Of a stretch of DNA of 64,000 nucleotides, positions 20,176 to 32,544 are shown piece after piece. The stretch is taken from contig CM021319.1 of the NCBI GenBank assembly GCA_010645155.1, forward strand, positions 19,054 through 83,053, given 5' to 3'. The stretch comes from Tigriopus japonicus. Its lineage: Eukaryota; Arthropoda; Copepoda; Harpacticoida; Harpacticidae. A program made the position numbers and the translations under genes. Position 1 is the stretch's first letter. Each line of letters starts with the position of its first letter. Under the pieces are notes generated by a model. It saw nothing but the letters and a program-made list of their open reading frames with translations. It was not told the DNA's origin and did not search any database.

Positions 20176-21093
20176 CCCCATGTTCCAAAATTAAGGTAAC
20201 ACTTACAAAAATGGGCATAACTTTTAACTGAAAGATTTTCGTGAACATCGAATAAAAGGTTTCATGATCTTGAGAGTCTACCAGTTGCCCTTGTTTACTT
20301 TAAACATCATTTCCTTCACCCTGAACAACATGGAGACCAAGCGCCAAATGGTGATCGACATGGAGTCGCGCGGAAAGACGATGGGAATCAGCCGAAAGGC
20401 CATCTATGCCATCAAAAAAAAAGGTTCGAGGAGCGCAGAACTATCAAGAGGAAGAAAGGGCAGGGACGGAAGAGGTTGGTAAGGACAAAAATCAAGATTA
20501 TCGTTGTCAAAAATCGCGTGAAGAGGAATCCAGCCCGGACCATTCGTGGCATGGCCAAGGCCATGTCCTTGACCCCGAGCACAGTCCATAGGATTGTTCA
20601 TGACGATCTGGGAATGAAGTCGAGAGCCAGGAGGAAAAAGCGCCTCATCAACAAAAATCAAGGCCAAGAGGCTTGCTAGGTCAAAGAAGCTGCTGAACAA
20701 GCTGAAGGCCGGAACACCGACGATTTTGTTTTCAGACGAAAAACTTTGCCGGGTCGATCGTGTCTCCAACAGCCGTACTGATCGATACATTATAGACAAA
20801 AGGCCGGAAGATGTCCCCGACAACGTCAAGTTCACGTTCAAGACGAAGCACGCGGCCTCCGTGATGGTCTTAGGCGTCGTGGCCTCACCGTCTTTCCGCG
20901 CGACTCCATGTCGATCACCATTTGGCGCTTGGTCTCCATGTTGTTCAGGGTGAAGGAAATGATGTTTAAAGTAAACAAGGGCAACTGGTAGACTCTCAAG
21001 ATCATGAAACCTTTTATTCGATGTTCACGAAAATCTTTCAGTTAAAAGTTATGCCCATTTTTGTAAGTGTTACCTTAATTTTGGAACATGGGG
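20176..21093. mobile_element. rearranged mariner with perfect 205-bp inverted repeats
   Basis: A 918-bp element between TA dinucleotides (20174-20175 and 21094-21095). The arms 20176-20380 and 20889-21093 are identical by eye over 205 bp, starting CCCCATGTTCCAAAATTAAG. The arm extends past the ATG of the transposase into codon 17, so the right arm is an inverted copy of the 5' end including coding sequence. Ordinary mariner repeats are ~30 bp. The 3' half of the transposase gene is gone. Confidence 0.88.
20330..20888 (+). pseudogene. truncated mariner transposase
   Basis: Starts METKRQMVIDMESRGKTMG. A helix-turn-helix part follows (RNPARTIRGMAKAMSLTPST, VHRIVHDDLGMKS), then the first catalytic block ILFSDEKLCRVD with NSRTDRYI, ending at MVLGVVAS where the inverted arm begins. 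Two frameshifts are visible, at the A9 run near 20414 and near 20655. The second and third catalytic Asp are absent, so it cannot be active. If expressed it could only bind terminal repeats. Confidence 0.82.
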
Positions 21094-21095
21094 TA

Positions 21096-22220
21096 GACGT
21101 TTGCTGGTTTCTAAACCTCTCATACTGTAGTATTCTGTCATTTTTAAGCTATAATTTTCACTGGACCTGAATTTGCTCTTGTTCATTGAGGTTGGTAGTT
21201 TTTGTTGTCACCTCAAGTTTCTGCCATTCCCTGCTACTCAAAAAAATCTCAACGACTAAAATTGTTTCTTTACTGCCATTTTCCCTCTCAACTGCCTCTT
21301 TAATTTTCCATCTTGTATTTTTCCAGTTCAAAGAGCTTTCTATAGTGCCACTTTTGCAAAAAAAATCATCGCTGGTAAGCGGTCATTTTTTTCGAGACAA
21401 AGAAATGAGAGAGAGAAATACGACAAAGAATTCATTGAATTACAAAGAGTGGTAACCATGTCCACTGCATGAATGCATCACAATTGATAAGCAAATATGA
21501 TATTTACAGCCAAATCTTTTGATCTGTTACCATTCTACCATTATAAATATTGAACACACAGTTCAAAGGTGGTGGTCAAAACTATTGTAGTTTTAAAACA
21601 TTATTGAATCTTTGGAAATGATTATTTTCGCGTGATTTCTGAAGCTGTTTACCAAATATTGATTACAATATTTTATAGTCTTTCTTTCATGTTACAACAC
21701 ATTTGTTGTCTCTCACTTTTGGCTAAGACAAACCAACTTGTTTACTAATTCCCTCAAACACCTAAGTATAGAGTCTTGTAGTTCAAAATGTGGAGTGCAT
21801 GCTAGTACTAAGAGACCCAGTCTATTTAGCAACTTTTTTCGCTTTTTCTGCAAGTTTTGTAAGTGTTTGGTTTTTTTTCATTTCATTCCTGAGCCAGATA
21901 TTCCAGCTTCAAAAGATATGTTCTTGTAATGCACCAAAATTGCTTTGGTTTGTCACAATGGTGTTCAAAAATCCATAAGTCTGAAAGCTTCCCCATCTCC
22001 TTTTTTAAAGCCTGAAACTGAGTGATCACTCTGATTTGGTTGACGGCACCTGTTGACCTCTCCTTTTCCCTTTTTTCACTTTCCTCGTATGTCGAGGGTG
22101 ACTAATTTTGAAACTGAATAAGACATTTTAAACCTATGATAACTTCAAAATGAGGCAAAAATATTGGTGTCCCTAAAATTTAAGAATATTTTTTGATACA
22201 ATAATTAAGAACTTGCTGTT
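21096..22220. other. AT-rich intergenic
   Basis: No gene or paired repeat that I can support. Confidence 0.5.
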
Positions 22221-22224
22221 AACA

Positions 22225-22312
22225 GAGTGGCCACGCGTACTAGCGCGTTCTTATAAGTGCCAAGTGTAAGTGCTTCCCCAGACGGCGTAAGTTTGAATCC
22301 TGTTGGGGGTCG
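22225..22312 (+). mobile_element. tRNA-like SINE head
   Basis: GTGGCCACGCGTACTAGCGCG resembles a D-arm/A-box and AAGTTTGAATCCT a diverged B-box. The spacing suggests a tRNA with a long variable arm (Ser/Leu type). No 3' tail was identified. Confidence 0.45.
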
Positions 22313-23869
22313 GATTGAAGCTGTTGGGAGAAATCCTTAACTGCTGCCAAATTCAAATCACTGGGAAAGTACGAGAGACATTCAAACTTAACAATGTAAA
22401 AGGCGTTTTTTAGGAATTCATCTTCCTGTACACTCCAAGAAATGCAATTAATGCCGCTTGAGGTCGCTTTTTTTGACTGCCATCAGTCATCACATTTCAT
22501 GGCGCGTGGCAATAGAGTCAAGAAAACATGTTTTCTCTGATGTCAATGCATATTTTAAAGAGCAACCATTTTCAAATTGCAATTGTGAGTGAACGATACA
22601 TTTGATTGTGCCAGACTACTTTTTCCTTTTTGAGGACACCAAATCACATTCAAACATGAAAGAAGGTTGCTGGGACTATTTTCATTGCAACTTTAGGTTT
22701 AAGCAAAACTAAATGTGCATTAATTGGTACAATTCCCATTTATTTTTATTTTCGTCCTTGCCCCAAAAAATTACAAGATAATTATAAGTCAAGGTGCAAC
22801 AGTTTTGTCAGCCCCAAAAGTTTGCTTGCCCTTCCTTAGGCTGAGATTACAACTGGCTTGTCTCAAACTGGGGCTAAGTCAAGATTGCCACGGGTTCTTC
22901 TCTTTTGGTGCAAAAACAAAAAACAAAAAAACATGACAATCTCCAGGGATTAGATATTTCATTTTTTCTTAAATATTTTTACTTTGCTTTTGTCTTTTGT
23001 TTAATACTATTGTGTTGAATAGACTCCTCTTGGTATCTTTAAGGACTAGTAAAGAAGCATTTCTTTCCTCATATCCCAATGGTTTGTGTTACAATGAGGT
23101 CCAACAGCAAAAGCAGGCTGCGAGGTCACCCCAGAAAATGAACACAAAAATGTCCAATGAAACAAAGTTCTGTCCTGTTCTCCAACTTACACAGTAGGCA
23201 TATGACATAGTAAAACAACGTTTGGTTTTGGTGCTTTGTGATTTCTTTGTTTTTCTGAATCATTTTGGTACTTTCAACTTAACTAGTGTATTTCTCTAAA
23301 ACAATGCTACCTATGTCAGAAAACATTTACAGGGGCAATCAATACTCATCCAGAAAATGCTGTATAAAAGTGACCTTTAATTTCTGTACCAAAATTGGCT
23401 TAAAGCCATCATGTCCAGTCATAGTTCATAAAGGACAAATGACACTCTCTGTATTTCTATGCATACCTCACCCTCAAATTTCAGAAAAGAGCTCTCATCA
23501 AAAACAAATACTTGCCAATGCTCTATGTTGTAGAGGCGGTGCACACTTCACTTGGTGCATGGCTCGCTAAGAAACATTAATGTTAGTGAAAAAATGAGGG
23601 ATCGATAGCACAAATCATCTCACGCAATTACCTTATCTGGAGCAAGCACAAGATTTGAACCAGTGTTTTTGTAACATTTTCTTAAGCGATTTCTGATTGT
23701 AAACTCAGATTGCCAACCTCCAAAAATATGGGATTGGATGTTATTTAAAAAAAATAAAGTTTTTTTTTCTCCCAGACATTTATGAAATAAACGCTCAAAT
23801 GGTGGGTTCAAAGTCATCTTAACAATAGCTAAAAATGACGATTTCATGCAAAAAATGATTATCTTATCC
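22313..23869. other. AT-rich intergenic
   Basis: Several short open frames (for example 23286-23570 +) have no recognisable motif or splice support. Nothing further seen. Confidence 0.5.
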
Positions 23870-23877
23870 CCAATGTG

Positions 23878-24329
23878 GGTAATGGTGACGATGTGAGGTC
23901 CGGACGAAAGAACAACAAAGGAGTGTTGCCAGATATTTCAAAATCAGTAGTTTCAAGTTAAACAATTGCAAATGCCAATTAACAGGTAATACTTACCTCA
24001 CATAGCTTACATGTTCCACTTTCAAAACAGAAAGAAAAACGTCTTAAGATATTGCCCAAAGGAAAATTTTCATTGTTTAAACAAGCAGTTTTGATCTGAA
24101 ATTCATTCTTGCAAGAAAGTATTCGATGTAGAACATCTGAATTGCTTTAAATCATTGCAACTTAGGTTTTTAAATTTGTTTGCTGAAATGCCAAAGTATG
24201 ACAGTAACAATTTGCTCCCAACCAGCCGAATCTGACTCTCTTTTCGATATTTTTTGGCATGATTTGTTCGTAAGGTTCTGGTATCACTGGTTTGCTCTTT
24301 CGACCGGACCTCTCATCGTCACCATTACC
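23878..24329. mobile_element. MITE with 8-bp target duplication
   Basis: Ends are GGTAATGGTGACGATGTGAG and, inverted, GGTAATGGTGACGATGAGAG. The repeat continues through GTCCGG.CGAAAGA (about 38 bp). Perfect 8-bp duplication CCAATGTG (23870-23877 and 24330-24337). An 8-bp duplication with GG ends fits Merlin, P or hAT, and I cannot choose. Confidence 0.83.
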
Positions 24330-24337
24330 CCAATGTG

Positions 24338-24845
24338 TATAAAACTACGATGAAATTTAATGATGGAGCGCATTTCATTGTGGTGGCGGATTTTCCTGCC
24401 TTCACCTTCTGATTAATTTGTTTTGACCCATGAACCGCAAACTGATATCTTGATTCATCTTTGCTTGGCCCATTCTTAAACCCAACTTTTGCCCTGCTGA
24501 CTTTTTTTTAGAAATTTCAATCCCCTAAACACTTGGGACTTGACATTGCCTTTATTTGGAATTTGTTATTTGGCGACAGCTCCAAACTTTGAATGAAACC
24601 TGAGATTCCTTTTTTCTGCCTTTTTTTCCTACAAAACCAAACCTATCACATATTTCCTACTATTAGTATAACTCCTTGGTTTATATCATATGCAAATTCT
24701 TTGCCCCTAAAAAAGTTTAACAAAAGAAGAAAAATACATTGACAATGCTAATTTTACTCTGCCTCATCCTATAAAATAGTTCGATCCCATATGATCCTAT
24801 TTCTTGTTCATTTTCTTAATGTTTTAATTCATAATGTGTCTTCAG
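24338..24845. other. AT-rich, probably intronic
   Basis: No repeat or open frame supported. It leads into the acceptor at 24845. Confidence 0.4.
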
Positions 24846-25025
24846 TTAATTATAAGGTTGAAGTCCCAAGATTATCCCGGGGTATCTCATTGTTTCCGTA
24901 CAAATAGAGACGTCACGTATGTGTCAGAAACAATCCCAAAGAAGGATTTTGAGCTTTATGAACAATCAAGAAGAAGCATTGAAGAAGACTCACGGCTGAG
25001 GAATATGAAGCACCTCAATTATTGA
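24846..25025 (+). CDS. possible last exon of an unrecognised gene
   Basis: An open frame of 59 residues follows a good acceptor (GTGTCTTCAG) and ends at TGA 25023-25025. AATAAA at 25161 would be its polyA signal. The peptide is charged and helix-like (VSETIPKKDFELYEQSRR, SIEEDSRLRNMKHLNY), with a composition unlike the AT-rich shadow frames around it. No family is recognised and no upstream exon could be paired with it. Confidence 0.4.
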   Translation, partial: LIIRLKSQDYPGVSHCFRTNRDVTYVSETIPKKDFELYEQSRRSIEEDSRLRNMKHLNY

Positions 25026-25169
25026 ATTGTGCCTTGGTTTTTAACAAATAGATATGAGAACACTGACAATTCACCTGAAATGACGAGCATTTCCTATGTA
25101 ATTTAAGCTTTATTACGTGATTGTGTTTCACACATGATTTAATTTGGATATTTGATAGCAAATAAAGAA

Positions 25170-26129
25170 GGAAAACTATCGTTTTTCCTTATAAAATTAC
25201 TTGAAGTTCCATTGATTTATTGATTGCATTCTTACCTCATGTTCAACTGATGGGCACGTTTGTTAAATATGTGTAGCTATGTATTCGAAACAAAAGATTA
25301 CCTATGAAGTGAAACATGGTTTTGAAAGGGACCTGCATTGTGCTCGTCATTCGTCTGGTTTCTTTTTTTTTGGCATTAATACACAAAGTGATACCGCTGG
25401 TCATTCTCGCCGCATTGGCTCCAAATACACGTTATTTATTTCATAACCCTCCTTTCACTTGATCGATCAACAAATGTTGCAATACGTTACATTTTAATCT
25501 TCAGCATTCTCACTGACGCAACATTTTGAACTTAGAATATTGCACCGTGAGCAAGCAAATCTTCAATCCTAATACCTCACTGAGGTATTTTAAAAGACAA
25601 CAACCCAAAACAAATAAATATTGATTTCTTTTAAATTGCTTTCTACTTGTTGTTTCGGAGCAAAATTTAAAGCTTTTTAGCCCAGAAAAAGGGGAAAATG
25701 GCACTGCTGATTCTTTTTGGAAAAATTTGAAAATGCAAAAAGTCTACAAAGCACTTTCCATCTTAACCCAGGATTTGAGATCAGTTGTATCGACCGTAGA
25801 GGGTTTACTTGTGCTCTGAGAGCGCAAAACTGTGTCAATTACCTCTAAAATGTAATTAATTACAATTACTTTGGTTTCAAAAGTAATGAAATACATTTTA
25901 TTTGGCGGGGGGGGCTGATTTTTTAATACCGCTTTAAGGAATGGGATTCCCTGTAAAGAGAGTTAATGATTAAGGTTGAATGATAGCTATGTCATTTGAG
26001 TTTTTTAAAGTCTTTATCTGAGTCATGCTGACGGTGCTTGCAGTGACAGTTGTTTTGTTTTGTTTTTTCCGCAGTCAGAACAAAGCTTTGCAGCTGCTAT
26101 CTGATAGAGGTCGTCCGCACTGTGGGGAT
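25170..26129. other. intergenic with a hAT-like fragment
   Basis: CTGTGTCAATTACCTCTAAA followed by ATGTAATTAATTACAATTAC at 25828-25870 is a fragment of the TAATTACA repeat seen at 15126. Otherwise nothing is supported. Confidence 0.45.
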
Positions 26130-26332
26130 ATTGCGGCTCCACTGAACAAAGATTAGTTTTTACCTCACCCTCGGGAATGACCCCAGGTTCGCCCATTTAA
26201 GCCGTCAAGGGCCGTGACTACTGCATGTAACTTAATACCACCGGCCACAAGAACTCGGCAAGCCCGGGATTCGAACCAGGGATGTTGCGGATAGTTGGCG
26301 AAAGCTCAACCGTTACGCAACGACTGTTTGCC
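26130..26332 (-). mobile_element. tRNA-derived SINE
   Basis: On the minus strand the head reads GGCAAACAGTCGTTGCGTAA, then CGGTTGAGC (A-box region), then CTGGTTCGAATCCCGGGC, a perfect B-box and T-arm. The body runs to about 26130. The head to B-box distance suits a tRNA ancestor with a long variable arm. No clear target duplication. Confidence 0.7.
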
Positions 26333-27106
26333 TTTTTTTGTGTATTTGACTAACAACTGCAATTGACAGTGTTTGCTAGAAAATGAGATATATAAAATCA
26401 TGAAGTACCCTAAAGACACAGTAAAATCCATTTCATTTCTCTGTTTGGGCAACATTTTGAAATATTGATTTGATTCTTTGGAATCCGATGAACAAATCAG
26501 CATCTTTAAATTTTTGTTTGGATCAATGTTAAGTCTTCTTTATGCAATAACACAGGGCTTGCTTAATTGCTTTTGATTCAATCACCCATAATCAAACATA
26601 AATTTTGCGTATTATTGACCCAAATCCAACCAAGGCATCTTTACGTGAAACATAATTCGCTTCCAAGGTCCTAGAATCATCAAATGGACGCTTAAATGGG
26701 AAAAACTTGGATTTGCCAAAATGGGCTGGGCAACTAAGCACAGCCAACGGCCCTGTTTTGCCGCTAGCGGTAAGATTTAAAACGCTCACTGGAAGCAACC
26801 TTTGTCATGTCCCATAGGAAATGTAAGAAAGTTCATTTGAAAGGGACCCAAAGAAAACGTAATCAAGGAGTAGTTCCACTACCACAATTCCTTGTGCCAC
26901 CTCCTAATATTCGATTCCAACCCGAGCTGTTTCCACCACTTCATATTCCGATCCAAAATCGAACGCACGCAACTGCTCCCGTGGCTTTACCGAAAGAGGC
27001 GCGACCTTTTGCAAACGCCACAAACAAATTAGAGCCTCAACAGTTCTTTTTGTTCTTCGGTAGGATTTTTTACGGTTGGAGGGTATGGTGCAGACCATGA
27101 TGACAA
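26333..27106. other. intergenic, possible LINE 5' part
   Basis: The open frame 26807-27100 (+) lies just before the LINE endonuclease region and could be a remnant of its ORF1 or 5' UTR. No zinc knuckle or other motif was found. Confidence 0.35.
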
Positions 27107-30100
27107 TATTACAACAACAGACAAATTCTCCTTAACGGGGCTTTACCTCAACGTTCAGTGCTTGATACCTAAAAATAATACGACTAAAAGTAAGACATTA
27201 GAAGAACTATCTCTTCTGAAACGGTTTTTCTTCATAGAATGAACAGAAACTTGGCTTAGACCAGGAGTTCTGGACGACGAGGTCGCTATAGAGGGATTTT
27301 CAATAATCTGTTGTGATCGAGTAAGACCCAGAAATCCAATTTTTCCCCATGGCGGAGTTTGTTTGTACTTGAAAGAGGATCTAACAAGCTGGTAACAATA
27401 ATGGTGAAGTGAAATTCTTAATTTGTCATGTAAGATCTCCTGATTTGACTAAAACAATCGTTTATCGTCCTCCATCGTGTACTCCTGCATGTTTTCACGA
27501 GGTGTTGAAATTCATTGACCACGAGCTCGAACGAGCCCTGTGTTCAAATCTGCTGATGCAAGGACATCTAGAATTCTAGATGTCCGTGGCTGATGGTAGT
27601 GGATTTCAATTTACCTCAAACTCTTGTGACATATTAGAACATTTTTTTCTTCCAAAATAACTTAAGTCAGCATGTTGGGGTGGGCATCGACCCGAGGGCA
27701 GAAGAATATTTTAGACCTTGTATTAACGAACGATCACGAACTCGATTGAATCACCTGATTGAAATTTGTACAGGGTAGCTACTCAAAAATGTCCTCGTTT
27801 GATAGTTGAATTTCCCGCTTTTTCTCCACTGTGACAATCAAAATGAACACCCCCATTGTGTTGTAAAGTCACAGAGGATTAATTTGGCACCTCAAACAAG
27901 TCTCTAAGTCAAAAAATGAGCGAGCAACATGCCAAAAGGCAAAGGATCCTTGATTTGTTCCAGGCGGAAATAAGCCTGGTGAAAATTGCCAAGATTGTTG
28001 GTGTTGATGTTCGGACTGTTGGTCGAATCAAACACGCTCAAAAGGAAGGAAGAACCGCTGCAAGGAGTCCTGGTTCTGGTGGCCACAATTTAAAGAGGAC
28101 TGGTGACTTCCTTCATAAACAAAGGATCAAAATTGGAGCTGATCCCACTATCAACCTCAACCCCCAACCGCCTCTCCAATGAGTTTCATGTGTCGAGGTC
28201 TACAATCCAGAAGGCGGTGCACCAAGATTTAGACCTAAATTCTTATGTCAGAGTCCCAAGGCATCTTTTAACAGCATCTGCCAAGCAGAAGAGATAGGCC
28301 AAGTGCAAACGTCTCCTCAGTTGGATGAAGTCAAATCCAGGGGTAGTGAAGATTTTCTCTTTTTTTCTTCTTTCAAGAAGATGACCCCATTCTTCTTTCA
28401 GTCAGACGAGAAAATTGGAACCATGGGGTACTACAAGGTGCTTAGGTGGACCGTTTTGCCCTGGTTGAAGGCCAATTACCCTTTGGGTAACTACGTGTGG
28501 CAACAAGAAGCAAACAAGACACAGAATTTCTGCAGCGAGCACATGGCCAAATTCTGGTCCAAGGACTTGTGGCCACCCTCATCCCCAGATCTGAACCCAT
28601 TGGACTATTTTTAGTGGAGCGTCATTCAGGCATCAGTCAACAAGACCCCTCACCCTAATATCCAATCCCTGAAGAGCGACATCACCAAGGAGTGGGCCTC
28701 ATATCCCAATGAAGAAATTGTCAAGGTCTGCAAAGCCTTCCGACCTCGTGTAGAGGCCGTCATTGAGGCTGATGGCGGTCATATTGAGTGACTTGGGCCA
28801 TGATACCTCCAAGAATCTCTCCAAGAAAAATTGTTTTTATAGTGCATTCCAATAAAAAGTTATTGACTTTGTACCTAACAGTTCTGGAAGCAGGACATTT
28901 TTGAGTAGCTACCCTGTACTTCCTCATCTTGCAAGTCAGTGTGTGGACAAATTCAAAAGACAAAAATTGGCCTTGACAGGCTTAGTTTTCATGACGACCG
29001 TTGGCCACTCATTTCTGATGCCATAGTAAAGTCAGACCTGATTTCTTTAATGGAACATGAACCCACTGTTGACGATGCCATTGCGCGAATGATTTCAATA
29101 TTTGACCAAATATGCTTAACCTTAAACATACCTGAAATGTGTTCTCCTCCACAGCCGCATCAAATCCCCAAGTACAGGAAGAAGTTATTTAAGAAAAGTT
29201 GCAAATTAGCGGCTTCATTAAAAAGAGAAACGGGCTTTACATCCACCGACAAAATCGTGTACAATATAGAAATCCTAGATATAGAGATAAAACGATACAT
29301 ACACAACGAGCACCTAAGTAAAGAGCAACGAGTAATAGAAGAAGTGAAAACTAATCCAAAGGCTTTTTATTTGTATGCAAACTAAAAGCGAAAATCCAAA
29401 CGTAGAGTAGGCCCTTTTATCAACGGAAAAGATGTAGTAACAAACGCAGAAACTCAAGCTAACATGTTAAACGCACAATTCAAGAAAGTATTTTCTGTTC
29501 CCTGCAATACTCCTGCAAGCCAATCTCATCGCAAGGGCAAAATTGAAGGGTTTGCTGAACTCTGTGACTTTACGGTCACAAATCAAGAAGTTTGGTCAGC
29601 AATCCGGGAGCTCAAGGTTTCAAGCTCTCCTGGTCCAGATGGCGTCAGTGCTCAATTTCTACCTAAATGTTCCAAAACCTTGGCTCCAATCTTTTGTTAT
29701 CTCATGAGCCGAACATTAGACCATAATGAGTTTCCAAAGTCACTCAAGAGGGCTCATGTAGTGCCTCTTTTTAAAGGTGGGGATAAAATCTTGCCCGAAA
29801 ACTTACAGACCAATATCCCTCACGTCTAAAATAGCCAAGGTTTTGGAAACATTATGAAAGCCAAACTTTTGACTTACATTGAACTAAATGACATTTTACC
29901 TCCAAACCAACATGGCTTTAGAGCTCACTTTAGTCCCTTAACTCAATTTGTTCAAAACATAGGCAGTGTAATTGAAGGGTTGGAAACGCACGAATTCGTT
30001 GAAGTTATCTACCTCGATTTTGCCAAAGCTTTTGACAAGGTCGACTACGGATTGCTACTAAATCGTTTATCTACCATAGGAATACATGGTGAAATATTTC

Positions 30101-31130
30101 ATTGGATCAGGAATTTTATAACTGGAAGAGAGCAAAAGGTTAAAGTTGAGGGTACTCTAGGTCAAAGTGTGAACGTTACTTCAGGAGTTCCACAAGGCTC
30201 AATCTTGGGCCCCATCCTCTTTGTTATATTCATTGCCCCTCTCCAAAGCGTCCCTAAACATTGTTCTATATCCTCTTACGCTGACGACACATAACTTGTG
30301 TTTGGGATTTCTGACTTCATTCCGTTCAATGCTATATTACTTTGACCAACCCAAGAGTAGACTTTCTCCAAGTCCTCAACTAAACATTTTGAGTCCTGAC
30401 CATTCCTTCCACAAACTAATAAAATGTGTCTGAATGGAAATAAGTTCCGAGTCATGACGTTTGGGAAATCTGAACTATCTTATCAAAATGATAAAAGTAA
30501 TGTAATTGAAAGGGCTTTTTCGATCATCGATCTGGGGATTCAAATCCAAGACACGGGGAAATTCAATGATCATATTCAAGCCAAGGTCACAAAAGTATTT
30601 TAAGCAAGCGGCTGGATCTACAAAACTTTTAAGTCGAGAGATCAAATCACGATGCTAACATTATATAAATCCATTGTGCAGTTGCATCTAGAGTATGCTT
30701 CTCCCATTTGGGCGCCAGTCAGCTCGAGTGGCCTTCAAAAGATTGAAAAAGTCCAACGAAGTTTTACCCGTAAAATTAGTGGTATGGAAACCTATCTTAT
30801 TGGGATAGGCTAAAAGCCCTACGACTTTACAGTTTACAACGTAGGTACAATAGGAATCTGATAACTTATGTTTTCAAATGCATTCATGGCCTTTGTCATT
30901 GGGACAAAGGCCATCCCTGCATTGGGCAGGTATCGTTTTCGACCACAATGGCTGGAGAGGGATCCCATGCGACGTTCGAGCCAAGTCAAGACCAAGAGAC
31001 AAGAAGTTGATCAATCCACCATCCCTGACCAGCCCTATGTTCAAGGACTATATCGGGCAGCTAGTTCTAACTCCCTTACAGACCAAAGGCTAGTTTTTTA
31101 GACGCAAAGATCGATCTTAAGATCGGACTT
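27107..31130 (+). pseudogene. LINE ORF2 (endonuclease plus reverse transcriptase), decayed
   Basis: From 27140 the frames carry an AP-endonuclease-like domain in pieces (LYLNVQCLIPK, ETWLRPGVLDDE, HGGVCLYLKEDL, ILDLVLTNDHELD). A mariner insertion occupies 27771-28916. Reverse transcriptase follows: KTNPKAFYLYAN, SSSPGPDGVSAQFLPK, RAHVVPLFKGGDK, then YLDFAKAFDKVDYGLL, VTSGVPQGSILGPILFV and SSYADDT. The C-terminal region continues in shifted frames to about 31130. There are many stops and frameshifts (stop near 29383, frameshift near 29800, stop after YADDT at 30292). The motifs suit a CR1/Jockey-like non-LTR element; the clade is not certain. It is dead. Confidence 0.85.
27771..28916 (+). mobile_element. 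mariner element inserted in the LINE
   Basis: 1146 bp between TA dinucleotides (27769-27770 and 28917-28918). Terminal repeats are CAGGGTAGCTACTCAAAAAT at both ends, continuing GTCCT. The transposase remnant on + starts at 27916 with a helix-turn-helix (ISLVKIAKIVGVDVRTVGRI) and a second one (FHVSRSTIQKAVHQDLDL). A QSDEK motif follows at the first catalytic Asp. Then WQQEANKTQ has Glu where Asp is usual, and SPDLNPLDYF ends in a stop. At least one frameshift and an internal deletion between the first two catalytic blocks are apparent. Inactive. Confidence 0.87.
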
Positions 31131-31662
31131 AGAGTGCTAGAGGCTTTTATCAGGCATGAGTTTTTCCCACTCGGGTTTTGTCTTCTCTTGACATTTACAT
31201 GAATGCCATTCTGTGTATCAGTTAAAAATCCGAAAAAAAATCAAAATTTTGTCAACCAATAAATAACAGTTAGATGACAAAAATTCAAAACAGTCTCACA
31301 CGCATTAGAATGTAGGAAATGTAGGAATGTATGTAGAATGGAAATCAGAGGATGTGCAATCAATCATTCAAGTTCAATTTAAGATGAATGCAAAAAGTGG
31401 AGGTTTGAATTTTGAGTTAATAACCATCAAATAATTATCGCGGTCTTCCGCTAGAACTTTGCAATCGAGCTGGAGATTATGGTCCACCATACCTAATTTA
31501 AGTAATACTTCACATTTTGCCCATCAAAATCAGACTGCAATTTGACCCAACAGCGCTGAATTTCAAATTGCCTTCAAAGTGGGCTTGATTGCATCAGTAG
31601 ATCTATTATCTATTACAAAAATTATTGGCCTGACCACTTATTACAGAAATTGAAATTCCTAC
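31131..31662. other. LINE 3' flank and intergenic
   Basis: AT-rich. May include the LINE 3' UTR, but no clear tail was found. Confidence 0.4.
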
Positions 31663-31844
31663 CAGTTTGAGGCCATTTGATGTAAAATTATGTTTTATTG
31701 CAAGTGTTTCGCAATCGCCAAGGCTGGATGAGCGTCGAGTTGATTTCTTAACTTCATTAAAACGACAAATATCTTCTGAAGTATCGGTTCTGTATTTTTC
31801 GATGATCTTTTTAAACATTTCATTTGAGATAACGTTAGCCCAAC
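31663..31844 (-). CDS. possible internal exon
   Basis: On the minus strand an open stretch of 182 nt lies between a good acceptor (TATTTTCTTTTTAG) and a donor (CTG/GTAGGA). It reads WANVISNEMFKKIIEKY, then TSEDICRFNEVKKSTRRS, which looks more protein-like than neighbouring frames. No family is recognised and no partner exon was found. It lies downstream (on -) of the four-TM gene, whose stop at 34708 excludes it. Confidence 0.3.
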
Positions 31845-32544
31845 CTAAAAAGAAAATACCCACGGGACGGTCAAGTGCAAGATCAAATAATAACAATGTG
31901 ATGTTGGTTGATCTTCCCAAGTGCATTAACAAATTTTATCTCTGTGGCCAAAGTATGGCGTGACATTATTATTTCAAAGGACCCGTATTAAGACCGCGGT
32001 TCCGAAGAAGGAGGAAGAAAATTCTGAGGCGAGATTTAAAAAAAAGGCGTTACTCCTCTCCAAACATTTAATATACATATTTTTGTTATTCAATCTGTTA
32101 GTTTGGATTTTTGACACGTTTTGTGCATTTTGACAACATTTTTGGCCTGCTTTTTACATTTTCATTCGTAAGTCAAAACTATCAAGCATTGTATTTCAAT
32201 TGTTTTCATTGGCACAAAATTTAATATACTGTTTTTTTTATTATTTTCATAAGCACAAAAAAATGGGATGATCGAAACCAAAAGAGACAACAGGATGTTT
32301 GCGTTTTTGAAAGAAAATTAAAATTAATGTTTTACTATGTGATGGATGCAAATTAAATGTAAATTAGACTTTTGGTGACGCTTTTAAAAATGTATTTTGG
32401 TGATTCGAGCATTTTCTAGCAGTTTGAGCCATTTGAGTAGATGTTTGGTCAAATTTTGAGCGGTTTTGAAGTTTTGAAGTCTCTCAACCTAATATTTTGC
32501 AGGAATGAGACGCCTTTTCAGGAGACTTTGACTCAACCAGACAA
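31845..32544. other. AT-rich intergenic
   Basis: Repeated TTTTGTGCATTTTGACA-like phrases around 32110-32470 but no clean repeat unit. Nothing else supported. Confidence 0.45.
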
